DNA of 43,911 nt, taken from the NCBI GenBank assembly GCA_905233285.1, contig CAJODY010000028.1:1-43911 (forward strand). Reading direction: 5' to 3'. A program made the translations under genes and the position numbers. How positions within the stretch are numbered: position 1 is the first letter of the stretch; each line of letters starts with the position of its first letter. Shown in pieces: positions 1 through 8,913 of the stretch. The notes beneath the pieces are model-generated. The model was not told the origin of the DNA. It was given only the letters and a program-made list of their open reading frames with translations, and searched no databases. The DNA comes from an uncultured Bacteroidaceae bacterium. Lineage in GTDB: Bacteria > Bacteroidota > Bacteroidia > Bacteroidales > Bacteroidaceae.

Positions 1-53
1 GCCCGGGCACGCCGATGGTACTGCACCGCAATGCGGGAGAGTAGGTCGCCGCC
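1..53 (+). rRNA. rrf: 5S ribosomal RNA, 3' part
   Basis: The first ~53 bases match the 3' half of bacterial 5S rRNA: a GCCGATGGTACTGC stretch, then GGGAGAGTAGGTCGCCGCC. The 5' part lies outside the window. A factor-independent terminator follows at once, so this is the last gene of an rRNA operon read rightward. The exact 3' end is uncertain by a few bases. Confidence 0.9.
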
Positions 54-64
54 TTCTTTTTGGA

Positions 65-99
65 GAGTCCTCTGCACACAAAGCAGGGGACTCTTTTTT
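65..99 (+). terminator. rRNA operon terminator
   Basis: An 11-bp stem (GAGTCCTCTGC at 65-75 against GCAGGGGACTC at 83-93, with one G-U pair) and a 7-nt loop are followed by six T. It ends the rRNA operon just after the 5S gene. Confidence 0.9.
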
Positions 100-128
100 G
101 GGCCCCTCTTTCCCTAACCCCTCTCCCC

Positions 129-1091
129 CTAATGGGCGAGGGGAGTAAAGTTCCTCCCATCATGGGGGAGGTTAGATAGAGTCGTGGGGCTGTAGTTTAT
201 TACTTCAGTACATGCCTGGTTGGAACCACGAAGGTCGAGGAAGTGGTTCAGTGTGTAGTCGTTTTCGTTATGGTAGATGATGGCTATGCTGTCAATCTGA
301 TATTCTACGTTGTAGAGTTTGCGTTCGCGACGATAGGTGTATATGGCTTTGCTGATGTTGACCAGTTTCTTTTGGTCGATTGCCATTTCGGGTTCTCCGA
401 ATTTGTCTGTAGCTCGTGTCTTCACTTCGATGAAGTGGATGCGGAAGTCTTTCATGGCTATGATGTCGAGTTCGCATCCTTTATGTAGGTTCCAGTTGGT
501 GTCGAGTATTCTGTATCCGTTTTCTGTCAGGTAGTTGGCGGCAATCAGTTCACCGGTTTTTCCCAGTTCCTGTGAGGTGCTGTTTCTGTGTCGCTGTCTG
601 TTTTCTTTTTCCTGAATTTGTTGTGCAACTTCTGATTGGGTCGTGTAATGTCCGTTTGGAAGCAGATGGATGATGTTGCAGGATTCTTTCAGGTATTCGC
701 CAATGAGGGTATATCTTTTGCTTTTCTCTGTATCGTTCTGATTGTCGATGATGCAGATGGTGTATCCTTTCCCGATGCCGTTTTTCAGACGTTCGATACC
801 TTTAAGGAATGTATCTGACTTGATGACTTTGCGGTAAACGGGTTCTCCGCTGCTGTTAAGTGTGTCGGGAGGAAATGCGCCAAAGTGCTGAAAGAAGGGA
901 AGATAGGCAATGTGGTGTTGACGGAGTGTGGCTGAGAGTTCGTTGGATGTGGTGTTTTGCAGAATACGAAGATTGTTTGCAGGACGGCAATCTACCACGC
1001 AGTTGATATTGTATCGATGAAGGAGCGGTATCAGCGCGGCGACATCGATATGGATGTTTCCATATGTGTATAGTATGGGTTTGCAATCCAT
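129..1091 (-). CDS. DUF488 domain fused to YraN (UPF0102) nuclease-like domain
   Basis: About 320 residues. The first ~150 resemble DUF488: an opening LYTYGN strand, a VVDCRP motif and a later GEYL helix. The CHR signature near the end of that domain is not present (the aligned stretch reads KSKRYTLIGEYL). From about residue 175 the protein is a YraN/UPF0102 domain, a restriction-endonuclease-like fold, with GELIAANYLTENGY, ELDIIA and HFIEVKTR, so the acidic residues and the E-V-K element are there. YraN is usually a stand-alone ~120-residue protein; its cellular role is unsettled. I chose the ATG at 1091 over one at 1136 because a TATTTTTG box at 1124-1131 would put the transcript start after the longer start. 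The last ~20 residues are encoded by C-rich, repeat-like DNA, so the natural C-terminus may be shorter. Confidence 0.75.
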   Translation of the reverse strand: MDCKPILYTYGNIHIDVAALIPLLHRYNINCVVDCRPANNLRILQNTTSNELSATLRQHHIAYLPFFQHFGAFPPDTLNSSGEPVYRKVIKSDTFLKGIERLKNGIGKGYTICIIDNQNDTEKSKRYTLIGEYLKESCNIIHLLPNGHYTTQSEVAQQIQEKENRQRHRNSTSQELGKTGELIAANYLTENGYRILDTNWNLHKGCELDIIAMKDFRIHFIEVKTRATDKFGEPEMAIDQKKLVNISKAIYTYRRERKLYNVEYQIDSIAIIYHNENDYTLNHFLDLRGSNQACTEVINYSPTTLSNLPHDGRNFTPLAH

Positions 1092-1123
1092 TTGAAATTT
1101 GTAGTGCGTAGGAGATTGTGTGG

Positions 1124-1131
1124 CAAAAATA
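1124..1131 (-). promoter_or_regulatory. -7 box of the DUF488-YraN gene
   Basis: TATTTTTG on the minus strand fits the Bacteroidetes TAnnTTTG -7 element, 32 bp before the chosen ATG. No clear TTTG lies 19-21 bp further upstream. Confidence 0.45.
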
Positions 1132-1153
1132 CGCATTATTAAGAAAAAAGCAG

Positions 1154-1161
1154 TACATTTG
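1154..1161 (+). promoter_or_regulatory. -7 box of the GH28 gene
   Basis: TACATTTG fits TAnnTTTG and lies 24 bp before the ATG at 1186. It supports that start over an in-frame ATG at 1120, which would be upstream of the transcript start. It is divergent from the promoter at 1124-1131. Confidence 0.5.
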
Positions 1162-1185
1162 CCTTCAAATATTATATCAAATGCT

Positions 1186-2565
1186 ATGAAGAAGTCGCTG
1201 TTGGGTTTTATTTTAACCTTTTGTTGTTTTACGTCGTTGGTTGCTCAGCCATGGGAAAAGGAGTATCTAAAACTGGTGGAAAGTATAAAGATGCCTGAAC
1301 TCGTAAACGATAGGGTGGCATATATAACTGATTTCGGAGCGAGCACGGATGCAAGTGCCAGGGATAATCAGACGGCTATTAACAGTGCTATAAAAGTATG
1401 TAATGAGAGGGGTGGAGGACGTGTTGTTGTGCCCCAAGGAGAGTGGAAAACGGGTGCTGTGACGTTGTTGAGTCGGGTGAATCTGGTGTTGGAAAAAGGT
1501 GCTGTATTGCAATTCGTCTTCGAACCTCGGCTCTATCCTCAGGTGCTGACGCACTGGGAGGGACTGGAGTGTTATAATATATCGCCGTTAATCTATGCCC
1601 GTGATGCTGAGGATATTGCGATAACGGGTGAGGGTACTGTGGATGGTGGTGGAACAAACGAGACGTGGTGGAAGTGGACTGGTGTGGAACGTTTCGGATG
1701 GAAAGAAGGTATGTATAATCAGAAGGAGAGCAGACGAAGGTTGCAACAGTGGAGTGAGGAACAGGCGGATGTGGAGAAGCGTAGGTTTGACATCACTAAT
1801 CCGATGCGTCCGCAGACTGTAAATTTTATGAATTGTAACAGGGTGTTGATAGAAGGCGTTACGTTGCTACGTTCGCCGTTCTGGGTTTTGCATCCGGTAA
1901 TGTGTGAGGATGTAACGGTCAGGAATGTGACTATTATAAACAAAGGACCGAATGGTGACGGATGTGACCCGGAGTCGTGTAACAGGGTGCTGATTGAGAA
2001 TTGTCTGTTCCGTACGGGCGATGACTGTATTGCTATAAAGAGTGGTAGGAATGCTGACGGACGCCGTTGGGGTATTCCTTGTCAGAATGTGGTGGTGAGG
2101 AACTGCCGAATGGAGGACGGACATGGAGGTATTGTAGTAGGTAGTGAGATTTCGGGCGGTTTCAGAAATCTGTTTCTTGAGGATTGTCAGATGGACAGTC
2201 CGAATCTGGACAGGGTGGTGAGGATAAAGACCAATACGTGTCGAGGTGGTGTAGTGGAGAATGTGTATGTGAGGAATGTGGAAGTAGGGGAATGCAGGGA
2301 GGCTGTGTTAAAGATAAATCTGAATTACGAACCTAGGGAGCAGGCACAGAGAGGGTTTATTCCCACTGTGCGTAATGTGCAGTTGGAAAATGTCAATTGC
2401 AATAAGAGTAAGTACGGTGCTTATATCGTTGGACTGGGGGATGAGGAACGGATTCAGGACGTAACGGTAAGGAACTGCAAATGGAGCGGTGTCACTTCGG
2501 GTGAGAACCGCATTGAGGGTAAAAACAGAAATGTAGTGTTTGAAAATGTAACTATTAGCAGGTGA
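1186..2565 (+). CDS. GH28 polygalacturonase family protein, secreted
   Basis: About 459 residues. A signal peptide (MKKSLLGFILTFCCFTSLVAQ) is followed by a right-handed beta-helix enzyme of glycoside hydrolase family 28, which hydrolyses alpha-1,4-galacturonosyl bonds in pectin. The family motifs appear in order: NGDGCDPE near residue 255 (the NTD position), TGDDCIAIKSG near 277 with the paired aspartates, GHGG near 312 and RIKT near 346. All expected catalytic residues are present. The opening ITDFGA strand and the GTVDGGG segment are also typical. The export signal points to the periplasm or outer surface. Exo- versus endo-activity and the exact substrate (homogalacturonan or rhamnogalacturonan) cannot be told from sequence. 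It pairs thematically with the PL10 lyase near 19.1 kb but shares no operon with it. Confidence 0.9.
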   Translation: MKKSLLGFILTFCCFTSLVAQPWEKEYLKLVESIKMPELVNDRVAYITDFGASTDASARDNQTAINSAIKVCNERGGGRVVVPQGEWKTGAVTLLSRVNLVLEKGAVLQFVFEPRLYPQVLTHWEGLECYNISPLIYARDAEDIAITGEGTVDGGGTNETWWKWTGVERFGWKEGMYNQKESRRRLQQWSEEQADVEKRRFDITNPMRPQTVNFMNCNRVLIEGVTLLRSPFWVLHPVMCEDVTVRNVTIINKGPNGDGCDPESCNRVLIENCLFRTGDDCIAIKSGRNADGRRWGIPCQNVVVRNCRMEDGHGGIVVGSEISGGFRNLFLEDCQMDSPNLDRVVRIKTNTCRGGVVENVYVRNVEVGECREAVLKINLNYEPREQAQRGFIPTVRNVQLENVNCNKSKYGAYIVGLGDEERIQDVTVRNCKWSGVTSGENRIEGKNRNVVFENVTISR

Positions 2566-2571
2566 GCTACA

Positions 2572-3564
2572 TTAATAAACGCGGAAACCGATAATCTTAC
2601 GTACTTCACGCAGAGTGGCAGCTGCACTTTCGCGAGCTTTTTCTGCTCCGTCGTGTGCAATCTTATCGAGCAGAGCCTGATTTGACTGGAATTCAAGTAT
2701 GCGTTCGCGAATTGGAGCCAGAGTCTGGATGATGTCCTGCGCCAGCTGTTTCTTCATGTCACCATAGCGGATTGACATGTCGTTCCACTTTTCGTTGAAG
2801 TAGTCGTATGTCTCTTTGCTTGAAGCAATCTCCATAAGTGTGAAGAGGTTCTGGATGACTTCGGGTTTCTGCTGGTTGGGTTCAGTAGGTCCGGAATCTG
2901 TGACTGCTTTCTTAACTTTCTTCTCGATAGACTTCGCATCTTCATAGAGGTAGATGCAGTTACCTTCACTTTTTCCCATCTTTCCGCTTCCGTCGAGTCC
3001 GGGAATCTTTATGGCGTGGTCGCCAAAGTAGAAGTTCTGCGGTTCGGGGAAGAATTCTACTCCGTAGATATTGTTGAAACGGCGGGCACACTTACGAGCC
3101 ATCTCCATATTCTGTTCCTGGTCTTTTCCTACAGGTACTTTTGCTGCTCGGTGTTGCAGAATATCTGCAGCCATAAGGGTGGGGTAGGTGAAAAGTCCGG
3201 CATTCACGTTCTCCGGTTGCTGGCGTGCTTTCTCCTTGAATGTAGTGACACGTCCGAGTTCACCCAGATAGCAGTTCATATTGAAGTAGAGATAAAGTTC
3301 GATGGTCTCGGGAACATCACTTTGAATGTAAATCGTTGACTTTTCGGGGTCGATTCCGCATGCAAGGTATTCAGCCAGAATGGTGCGTGTGGAATTCTGT
3401 ATATTCTCGGGTTTCGGATGTGTTGTCAGCGAGTGCCAGTCTGCAATGAAGTAAAAACAATTGTAGTCTTCCTGCATCTTGACAAAATTCTGCACGGCTC
3501 CGTAGTAGTTACCGAGGTGCAGGTTTCCGGTCGGACGTATGCCGCTAAGTACTATTTCTTTCAT
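2572..3564 (-). CDS. trpS: Tryptophanyl-tRNA synthetase
   Basis: 330 residues, the normal length for bacterial TrpRS, a class I synthetase charging tRNA-Trp in the cytoplasm. The HIGH-type motif is in SGIRPTGNLHLGNYYGA near residue 6-22. The KMSKS-type loop reads GKMGKSEGN near 194-202, preceded by the usual PGLDGSGKMGKS context. It converges with the GH28 gene, with only 6 bp between the stop codons and no obvious terminator in the gap. The ATG at 3564 is right: it starts the family N-terminus and lies ~20 bp after a TACCTTTG box. No T-box or attenuator fits in the short leader. Confidence 0.97.
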   Translation of the reverse strand: MKEIVLSGIRPTGNLHLGNYYGAVQNFVKMQEDYNCFYFIADWHSLTTHPKPENIQNSTRTILAEYLACGIDPEKSTIYIQSDVPETIELYLYFNMNCYLGELGRVTTFKEKARQQPENVNAGLFTYPTLMAADILQHRAAKVPVGKDQEQNMEMARKCARRFNNIYGVEFFPEPQNFYFGDHAIKIPGLDGSGKMGKSEGNCIYLYEDAKSIEKKVKKAVTDSGPTEPNQQKPEVIQNLFTLMEIASSKETYDYFNEKWNDMSIRYGDMKKQLAQDIIQTLAPIRERILEFQSNQALLDKIAHDGAEKARESAAATLREVRKIIGFRVY

Positions 3565-3586
3565 CTTTTATTTTTCAAAATCTGTG

Positions 3587-3594
3587 CAAAGGTA
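3587..3594 (-). promoter_or_regulatory. trpS -7 box
   Basis: TACCTTTG on the minus strand, a perfect TAnnTTTG element 22 bp before the trpS ATG. It is back to back with the box at 3608-3615 that serves the permease gene. Confidence 0.6.
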
Positions 3595-3607
3595 AAAAAA
3601 AATGTTG

Positions 3608-3615
3608 TACCTTCG
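3608..3615 (+). promoter_or_regulatory. -7 box of the permease gene
   Basis: TACCTTCG differs from TAnnTTTG at one base and lies 22 bp before the ATG at 3638. It supports 3638 over an in-frame ATG at 3602 that precedes the box. Confidence 0.4.
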
Positions 3616-3637
3616 CATAAAAATCGTAGATAAGTGT

Positions 3638-4888
3638 ATGAACGAGGTTATAGAATTGATAAATGAGATGTCGCCTTATCTGTTGTTGGGATTCCTGATA
3701 GCAGGTGTGATGCATGTATTTGTCCCTAACCGGTTTTATTCCAACTATTTATCAGGACGTTCGTTCCGTTCGGTCATCAGTGCGGCTCTTTTTGGTGTTC
3801 CACTGCCCCTGTGTTCGTGTGGAGTCATTCCTACTGCTATGTCGCTGCGTCGTGAGGGAGCAGGAAAGGGGGCTGTGGTGTCGTTTCTTATTGCCACTCC
3901 GCAAACGGGTGTGGACAGCATATTTGCCACTTATTCGCTCATGGGACTGCCCTTCGCTCTAGTGCGCCCTATTGCTGCCTTCGTCACTGCTCTGATGGGA
4001 GGTGTGTTCGTAAATGCATTTGAAAAAGAAGAGCCTGTGGCTCAGTCTGTTCAGAAGCAGGAACGCGGTGAGGAGAAAAAGACGACGATATGGCAGAAAC
4101 TGCTTGAGGTTCTGAACTTCGGATTCGTTGAAATGATGGAAGATATAGGTAAGTGGCTTGTGGTCGGACTTCTCATTGCCGGACTCATAACTGTATTTGT
4201 GCCAAACGAATTCTTTGCTATATTCAAGGATAATACATTCATGTCAATGTTGCTCGTGCTGTGCATATCTATTCCGATGTATCTCTGTGCCACGGGGTCT
4301 ATTCCTATTGCTGTGGCACTGATGCTCAAGGGACTCACTCCCGGAGCGGCTCTGGTACTGCTGATGGCTGGTCCGGCATGCAACTTCGCTTCAATCCTAG
4401 TTATCAATAAAGTACTGGGACGTCGCACTCTCATCTGTTATCTCATAGCAATCATCGTCGGTGCCGTGGCTTTCGGTTTCGGTATCGACTACCTGTTGCC
4501 TCGTGAGTGGTTCACGGATAACCTTGTGGGTTCCGATGCCTGTTGCCACGAAGATACGGCTTGGTATCAGTGGTTGAGTACCGGACTGCTTGCTTTATTA
4601 CTTCTGAATGTGGTACGACTGAAATTAACAGGACATAAGCATTGTCATCATCACGACCATTGTGACTGTTGTGCAGAGGAACATGCAGAAGAGCATGAGT
4701 TCGTTGTCAGGGGAATGAACTGTAATCATTGTAAGGCGAATGTTGAAAAAGCAGTGAGCGGTATTCCTGGTGTTACGGAGGTCAGAGTTGACCTGAAAAG
4801 TGGTCGTATGACTGTAGGAGGAGACGATGTAGAACATGCAAAAATACGTGAGGCTGTCGAGAGTATTGGGTTCTCACTTGAGGAGTAA
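3638..4888 (+). CDS. Permease with C-terminal HMA metal-binding domain (SO_0444-type Cu/Zn efflux family)
   Basis: About 416 residues. The membrane part is a YraQ/DUF318-type permease with two homologous halves, each opening with a long hydrophobic helix (SPYLLLGFLIAGVMHVFVP near 10-28; WLVVGLLIAGLITVFVP near 170-187) and each holding a conserved P-x-C loop (PLPLCSCGVIPTA and IPMYLCATGSIP). A cytoplasmic linker rich in His and Cys (HCHHHDHCDCC near 330-345) leads to a heavy-metal-associated domain with GMNCNHC near 356-362. This architecture matches the SO_0444 family of Cu/Zn efflux transporters. I infer export of a soft or transition metal; the exact ion is not readable. No metal-sensing regulator adjoins it. 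Confidence 0.82.
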   Translation: MNEVIELINEMSPYLLLGFLIAGVMHVFVPNRFYSNYLSGRSFRSVISAALFGVPLPLCSCGVIPTAMSLRREGAGKGAVVSFLIATPQTGVDSIFATYSLMGLPFALVRPIAAFVTALMGGVFVNAFEKEEPVAQSVQKQERGEEKKTTIWQKLLEVLNFGFVEMMEDIGKWLVVGLLIAGLITVFVPNEFFAIFKDNTFMSMLLVLCISIPMYLCATGSIPIAVALMLKGLTPGAALVLLMAGPACNFASILVINKVLGRRTLICYLIAIIVGAVAFGFGIDYLLPREWFTDNLVGSDACCHEDTAWYQWLSTGLLALLLLNVVRLKLTGHKHCHHHDHCDCCAEEHAEEHEFVVRGMNCNHCKANVEKAVSGIPGVTEVRVDLKSGRMTVGGDDVEHAKIREAVESIGFSLEE

Positions 4889-4944
4889 AGTACGATTTAA
4901 GCGAAATTAACGTTTAGAAATGTACGCAGATTGAAAATATATCG

Positions 4945-4952
4945 TACCTTTA
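4945..4952 (+). promoter_or_regulatory. Probable -7 box for recJ-recQ
   Basis: TACCTTTA differs by one base from TAnnTTTG. It lies 111 bp before the recJ ATG, implying an untranslated leader of roughly 100 nt in which I see no known RNA element. Confidence 0.35.
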
Positions 4953-5063
4953 CAAATTGAAATGTTATTGTGGATATCTGTGTAGATTAATTTATACATA
5001 TATTAAGCACTCAGACTGCTTGCAGTCACCCCAAAATCAGATTATAAAAAATGAACATATATA

Positions 5064-6767
5064 ATGAATTACCAATGGAACTACAAAGCTCCGACACAAG
5101 AAGAAACCGACGCGGCGAAGGCTCTGGCTCCGGTGTTGTGCAGATTGCTCATCAATCGTGGCATAACAACGGCTGAAGGAGTCCAGAAGTTTTTCCGCCC
5201 ACAGCTTCATGACCTTCATGATCCGTTCCTGATGAAGGATATGGAAAAGGCTGTAGAGAGGTTAAACAGAGCTATGGGCAATCGTGAACGCATCATGATT
5301 TATGGCGACTATGATGTGGACGGTTGTACGGCTGTAGCACTTGTGTACAGGTTCTTACAGAAATATTATTCACACATCGAATACTATATACCCAACCGTT
5401 ACGAAGAGGGATATGGTGTTTCGAGACAGGGTGTGGATTTGGCTGTAGAACATGGAGTAAAATTGATTATAGTATTAGACTGTGGTATCAAGGCTGTTGA
5501 TGAAATCCAGTATGCCAAGGATAATGGAATTGATTTCATCATCTGCGACCATCATGTACCTGATGCTGTCCTGCCACCTGCAGTAGCTATCCTCAACGCC
5601 AAACTTGCCGACAACACTTATCCTTATCTGGATTTATCTGGATGTGGTGTCGGATTCAAATTCATGCAGGCTTTTGCTATCAGCAACGGCATACCGTTCA
5701 GCAAACTGATTCCGTTGCTCGACCTGGTAGCTGTAAGTATAGCGAGTGATATAGTGCCGATAATGGGTGAAAACCGTATCTTGGCATATCATGGACTGCG
5801 TCAGATGAATAACAATCCAAGTGTCGGTTTGAAGGCAATCGTTGATGTTTGTGGACTGAAAGATAAGGAATTGACGATGTCTGATATTGTCTTCCGTATA
5901 GGTCCCCGTATCAATGCATCCGGTCGAATGGAAAATGGAAAGGAATCGGTCGAGGTGTTGGTTGAACACGACTATGATAAGGCATACAATCAGGCCGAAC
6001 TGCTCGAGCTCTATAACGAAGAACGTAGGGAACTTGACAAGCAGATGACGCAGGATGCCAGTGATTATGTCGAGGCACATCCTGAGATGAAGACACGCAA
6101 ATCAATCGTTATTTATAACGAAGATTGGTATAAGGGTGTGATAGGCATCGTTGCTTCCCGTCTTACAGAAATTTATTTCCGTCCGTCGGTTGTACTTACC
6201 CGTACCGATGATATGGTTACGGGATCAGCCCGTTCAGTTAGCGGTTTCGATGTATATAAAGCAATACAGAGTTGCAGCGATTTGTTGGAAAATTTCGGTG
6301 GACATACCTATGCTGCGGGTCTGTCGATGAAAGTGGAGAACGTGTCGGAATTTAAGAAACGATTCGAAGCTTATGTTGACCAGTATATTGAACCCGAGCA
6401 GACAAGTGCTGTACTTGATATTGATGCAGAACTGACTTTTGAAGAGATAAATTCCCGTTTCAAGTCAGACCTGAAACGTATGCGTCCTTTCGGTCCCGAC
6501 AACTCAAAACCTGTGTTCTGTTCACGTCAGGTGTATGACTATGGTTCGAGCAAGGTTGTGGGCAAGGAGCAGGAACATATCAAACTTGAACTGGTTGACG
6601 GAAAATGCAACCGCGTCATGAATGGTATAGCATTCGGTCAGAGCAGTCAGGCTCGTTACATAAAGACAAAGCAGACCTTCGACATAGTTTATACTATAGA
6701 GGAAAACACTCATCGTCACGGAGAAATTCAACTGAAGATAGAAGATATAAAGCCTAATACCCCATAG
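5064..6767 (+). CDS. recJ: Single-stranded-DNA-specific exonuclease RecJ
   Basis: 567 residues, standard for RecJ, the Mg/Mn-dependent 5'-3' single-strand exonuclease of recombination and mismatch repair. DHH-family motifs are complete: GDYDVDG at 81-87, VLDCG near 137-141, CDHH at 161-164, and the DHHA1 motif GGHTYAAG near 412. A C-terminal OB-like domain ends the protein. The recQ ATG follows after 17 bp, so the pair is probably one transcription unit; RecQ unwinding feeding RecJ resection is an established partnership. An ATG at 5051 is in another frame. Confidence 0.96.
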   Translation: MNYQWNYKAPTQEETDAAKALAPVLCRLLINRGITTAEGVQKFFRPQLHDLHDPFLMKDMEKAVERLNRAMGNRERIMIYGDYDVDGCTAVALVYRFLQKYYSHIEYYIPNRYEEGYGVSRQGVDLAVEHGVKLIIVLDCGIKAVDEIQYAKDNGIDFIICDHHVPDAVLPPAVAILNAKLADNTYPYLDLSGCGVGFKFMQAFAISNGIPFSKLIPLLDLVAVSIASDIVPIMGENRILAYHGLRQMNNNPSVGLKAIVDVCGLKDKELTMSDIVFRIGPRINASGRMENGKESVEVLVEHDYDKAYNQAELLELYNEERRELDKQMTQDASDYVEAHPEMKTRKSIVIYNEDWYKGVIGIVASRLTEIYFRPSVVLTRTDDMVTGSARSVSGFDVYKAIQSCSDLLENFGGHTYAAGLSMKVENVSEFKKRFEAYVDQYIEPEQTSAVLDIDAELTFEEINSRFKSDLKRMRPFGPDNSKPVFCSRQVYDYGSSKVVGKEQEHIKLELVDGKCNRVMNGIAFGQSSQARYIKTKQTFDIVYTIEENTHRHGEIQLKIEDIKPNTP

Positions 6768-6784
6768 CAAACAGACTGAAAGAT

Positions 6785-8674
6785 ATGGAGGTCTATCTCT
6801 CAATTCTGAAATATAATTGGGGATATGACAGTTTTCGGGGAATACAGGCAGATATTATCCGAAGTATAGGTGAAGGTCGAGGTGGAGGTAAATCCATCTG
6901 TTTTCAGGTACCGGCATTAGCCACCTATGGCATGTGTCTTGTCATCACACCTCTTATCTCTCTTATGCGTGATCAGGTACGTAATCTGCGTAATCGTGGC
7001 ATAAAAGCCGAGGCTGTGTATTCGGGTATGTCCCGAGAGGATATTGTGCAGGTACTAGACAACTGCATACTCGGCGATTATAAATTCCTGTACTTGTCCC
7101 CCGAACGACTTACTACTGAACTTTTCCGCGAGAAGCTGATGCGAATGCACAATGTGTCGATGATTGCTGTCGATGAAGCACATTGCATCTCCCAGTGGGG
7201 ATACGACTTCCGTCCCTCATACCTGAAAATACGTGAAATTCGTTCTTTGCTACAGAAGGACGTACCAATACTTGCACTTACTGCTACTGCTACGCCACGT
7301 GTTGTCGATGACATACAGCAGCAATTGGGTTTTAAGTCTCCGAACGTATATAAGATGAGTTTCGAACGCAAGAATCTGATATACGTAGTTCGACATACAG
7401 AAAACAAGATAGGTGAGATAGTTCAGATACTTAAGGGGGTTCCGCAGGGAAGTGCCATTGTATATATCCGCAGTCGTCAGATGACTCACGACATAGCACG
7501 TCAGCTGAACGAACAAGGAATCAGTGCAGAGAGTTATCATGCCGGACTTAGCAATGTAGAGCGTGAAACACGGCAATACGATTGGACAATGGGAAGAGTT
7601 CGTGTTATGGTTGCTACCAATGCTTTCGGCATGGGTATCGACAAAGCCGATGTCCGGGTGGTAATTCATTATTCTCCACCCGACACATTGGAAGCATACT
7701 TCCAGGAAGCCGGTAGGGCAGGGCGCGACGGAAAAACATCTTATGCTGTCATGCTTTGCGACCGTGGTGACCTGACACAGTTCTCACGTCGTACAGCAAA
7801 TGCATACCCTCCAATCGAATTCATACGAACCACATACGAAAACCTCTGCTATTTCTTCGAGGTAGGAGTAGGCGAAGCTCAGGGACGCACCTTCCTTTTC
7901 GACATTAGCGAATTCATTGTGCGTTTCCGTATGTTCGGAACCACAGTCAACAGCGCCCTCCATCTTCTGAGCAATGCGGGTTATATAGAGTATCAGGAAG
8001 AAAACGATTTCAGGTCGAGAGTTCAGGTTCTGCTTCATAAAGAGGAACTATACACTCTCACCAGTCGTGACGAAATGCTCGATAAAGTGCTCACGGCTCT
8101 CATGCGCAACTATACCGGATTGTTTGCCGAACAAGTCTATATTGAAGAGGAACTGCTGGCAAAAGTGACGGGACTTACTCCTACAGAGGTTTACTTGGCG
8201 CTCAAACAACTGTCGGCAATGCGTATCATCGACTTTGTTCCCCATCGTTCGTCACCAACAGTCACATTCGTTCGCCCCCGAGTCGAAACACAATACATCA
8301 ATCTTAGTCCTGAGGTATATGCCGACCGTCGTGCTGATTACGAGCGTCGGGGACTTGATGTGAAGAATTATCTGCAGCGCAACGACCATTGTCGCAGTCT
8401 GATGCTTCTCGAATATTTTGGTGAGACAGATGCCCGTCCCTGTGGACATTGTGATGTGTGTCTTCAGCAGCGTCGCGACAAGAAAACGCAGTTGTCGGTT
8501 GAGAAACGAGCCGAGAAAGCTATCTACAATCTTCTCTCCGATGGTGAACCGCATATGCTTTCCGAACTCGACGCCTTCCCCTACAGTCCGTCAGTTACCC
8601 GTAGCGTCTTGCATAAGCTTTTGGGCGAAGATGTGGTATTTGAAAACAATAAAACTATCCGTAAAAAGAAATGA
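6785..8674 (+). CDS. recQ: RecQ-family DNA helicase with a shortened motif I region
   Basis: 629 residues. SF2 RecQ helicase: aromatic/Q-motif region (WGYDSFRGIQ near 12-21), DEAH box with the RecQ aromatic loop (VDEAHCISQWGYDFRP near 129-144), motif VI QEAGRAGRDG, a RecQ zinc site (CRSLMLLEYF...CGHCDVC) and a C-terminal winged helix; no HRDC domain. Odd point: the sequence runs GEGRGGGKSICFQ at 29-41. RecQ proteins normally carry about eight more residues (a strand ending MPT) between the arginine and GGGKS. The P-loop lysine is present, but the strand that holds the loop is gone, so ATPase activity is doubtful. The reading frame is intact. It follows recJ and overlaps the next gene by 4 bp. 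Confidence 0.9.
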   Translation: MEVYLSILKYNWGYDSFRGIQADIIRSIGEGRGGGKSICFQVPALATYGMCLVITPLISLMRDQVRNLRNRGIKAEAVYSGMSREDIVQVLDNCILGDYKFLYLSPERLTTELFREKLMRMHNVSMIAVDEAHCISQWGYDFRPSYLKIREIRSLLQKDVPILALTATATPRVVDDIQQQLGFKSPNVYKMSFERKNLIYVVRHTENKIGEIVQILKGVPQGSAIVYIRSRQMTHDIARQLNEQGISAESYHAGLSNVERETRQYDWTMGRVRVMVATNAFGMGIDKADVRVVIHYSPPDTLEAYFQEAGRAGRDGKTSYAVMLCDRGDLTQFSRRTANAYPPIEFIRTTYENLCYFFEVGVGEAQGRTFLFDISEFIVRFRMFGTTVNSALHLLSNAGYIEYQEENDFRSRVQVLLHKEELYTLTSRDEMLDKVLTALMRNYTGLFAEQVYIEEELLAKVTGLTPTEVYLALKQLSAMRIIDFVPHRSSPTVTFVRPRVETQYINLSPEVYADRRADYERRGLDVKNYLQRNDHCRSLMLLEYFGETDARPCGHCDVCLQQRRDKKTQLSVEKRAEKAIYNLLSDGEPHMLSELDAFPYSPSVTRSVLHKLLGEDVVFENNKTIRKKK

Positions 8675-8913
8675 GCAACAACAAACATCTTCAGGCTGCA
8701 AAGGAAGCCGTGCAGCAAAAAGATATGATAAAGGCTCTGGTCGAAGCTACTAAAGCCATCGAGACAGAGCCTGATTGTTATGAAGCCTATATCATACGTG
8801 GTCAGATAAGCATGGCCTTCGGCGATAAGCGCGGTGCTGCAGAAGACATGTGCCGGGCTTTGGAAATCAAGCCCGAACTCCAATCCCAACTGACAGGCAG
8901 CTTCAAGAACTGA
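8671..8913 (+). CDS. Small TPR-like protein
   Basis: 80 residues, translationally coupled to recQ by an ATGA overlap. It contains about two tetratricopeptide-like helix pairs (AAKEAVQQKDMIKALVEATKAIE, then YEAYIIRGQISMAFGDKRGAAEDMCRALEIKP). No signal peptide, so cytoplasmic. TPR helices usually mediate protein contacts; whether it acts with RecQ/RecJ is only suggested by position. Its stop codon abuts the convergent tyrA stop with no spacer. Confidence 0.75.
   Translation: MSNNKHLQAAKEAVQQKDMIKALVEATKAIETEPDCYEAYIIRGQISMAFGDKRGAAEDMCRALEIKPELQSQLTGSFKN

Noticed and set aside
4889..5063. Riboswitch in the recJ leader
   Set aside because: The ~100-nt leader shows no conserved riboswitch core or terminator-antiterminator pair.
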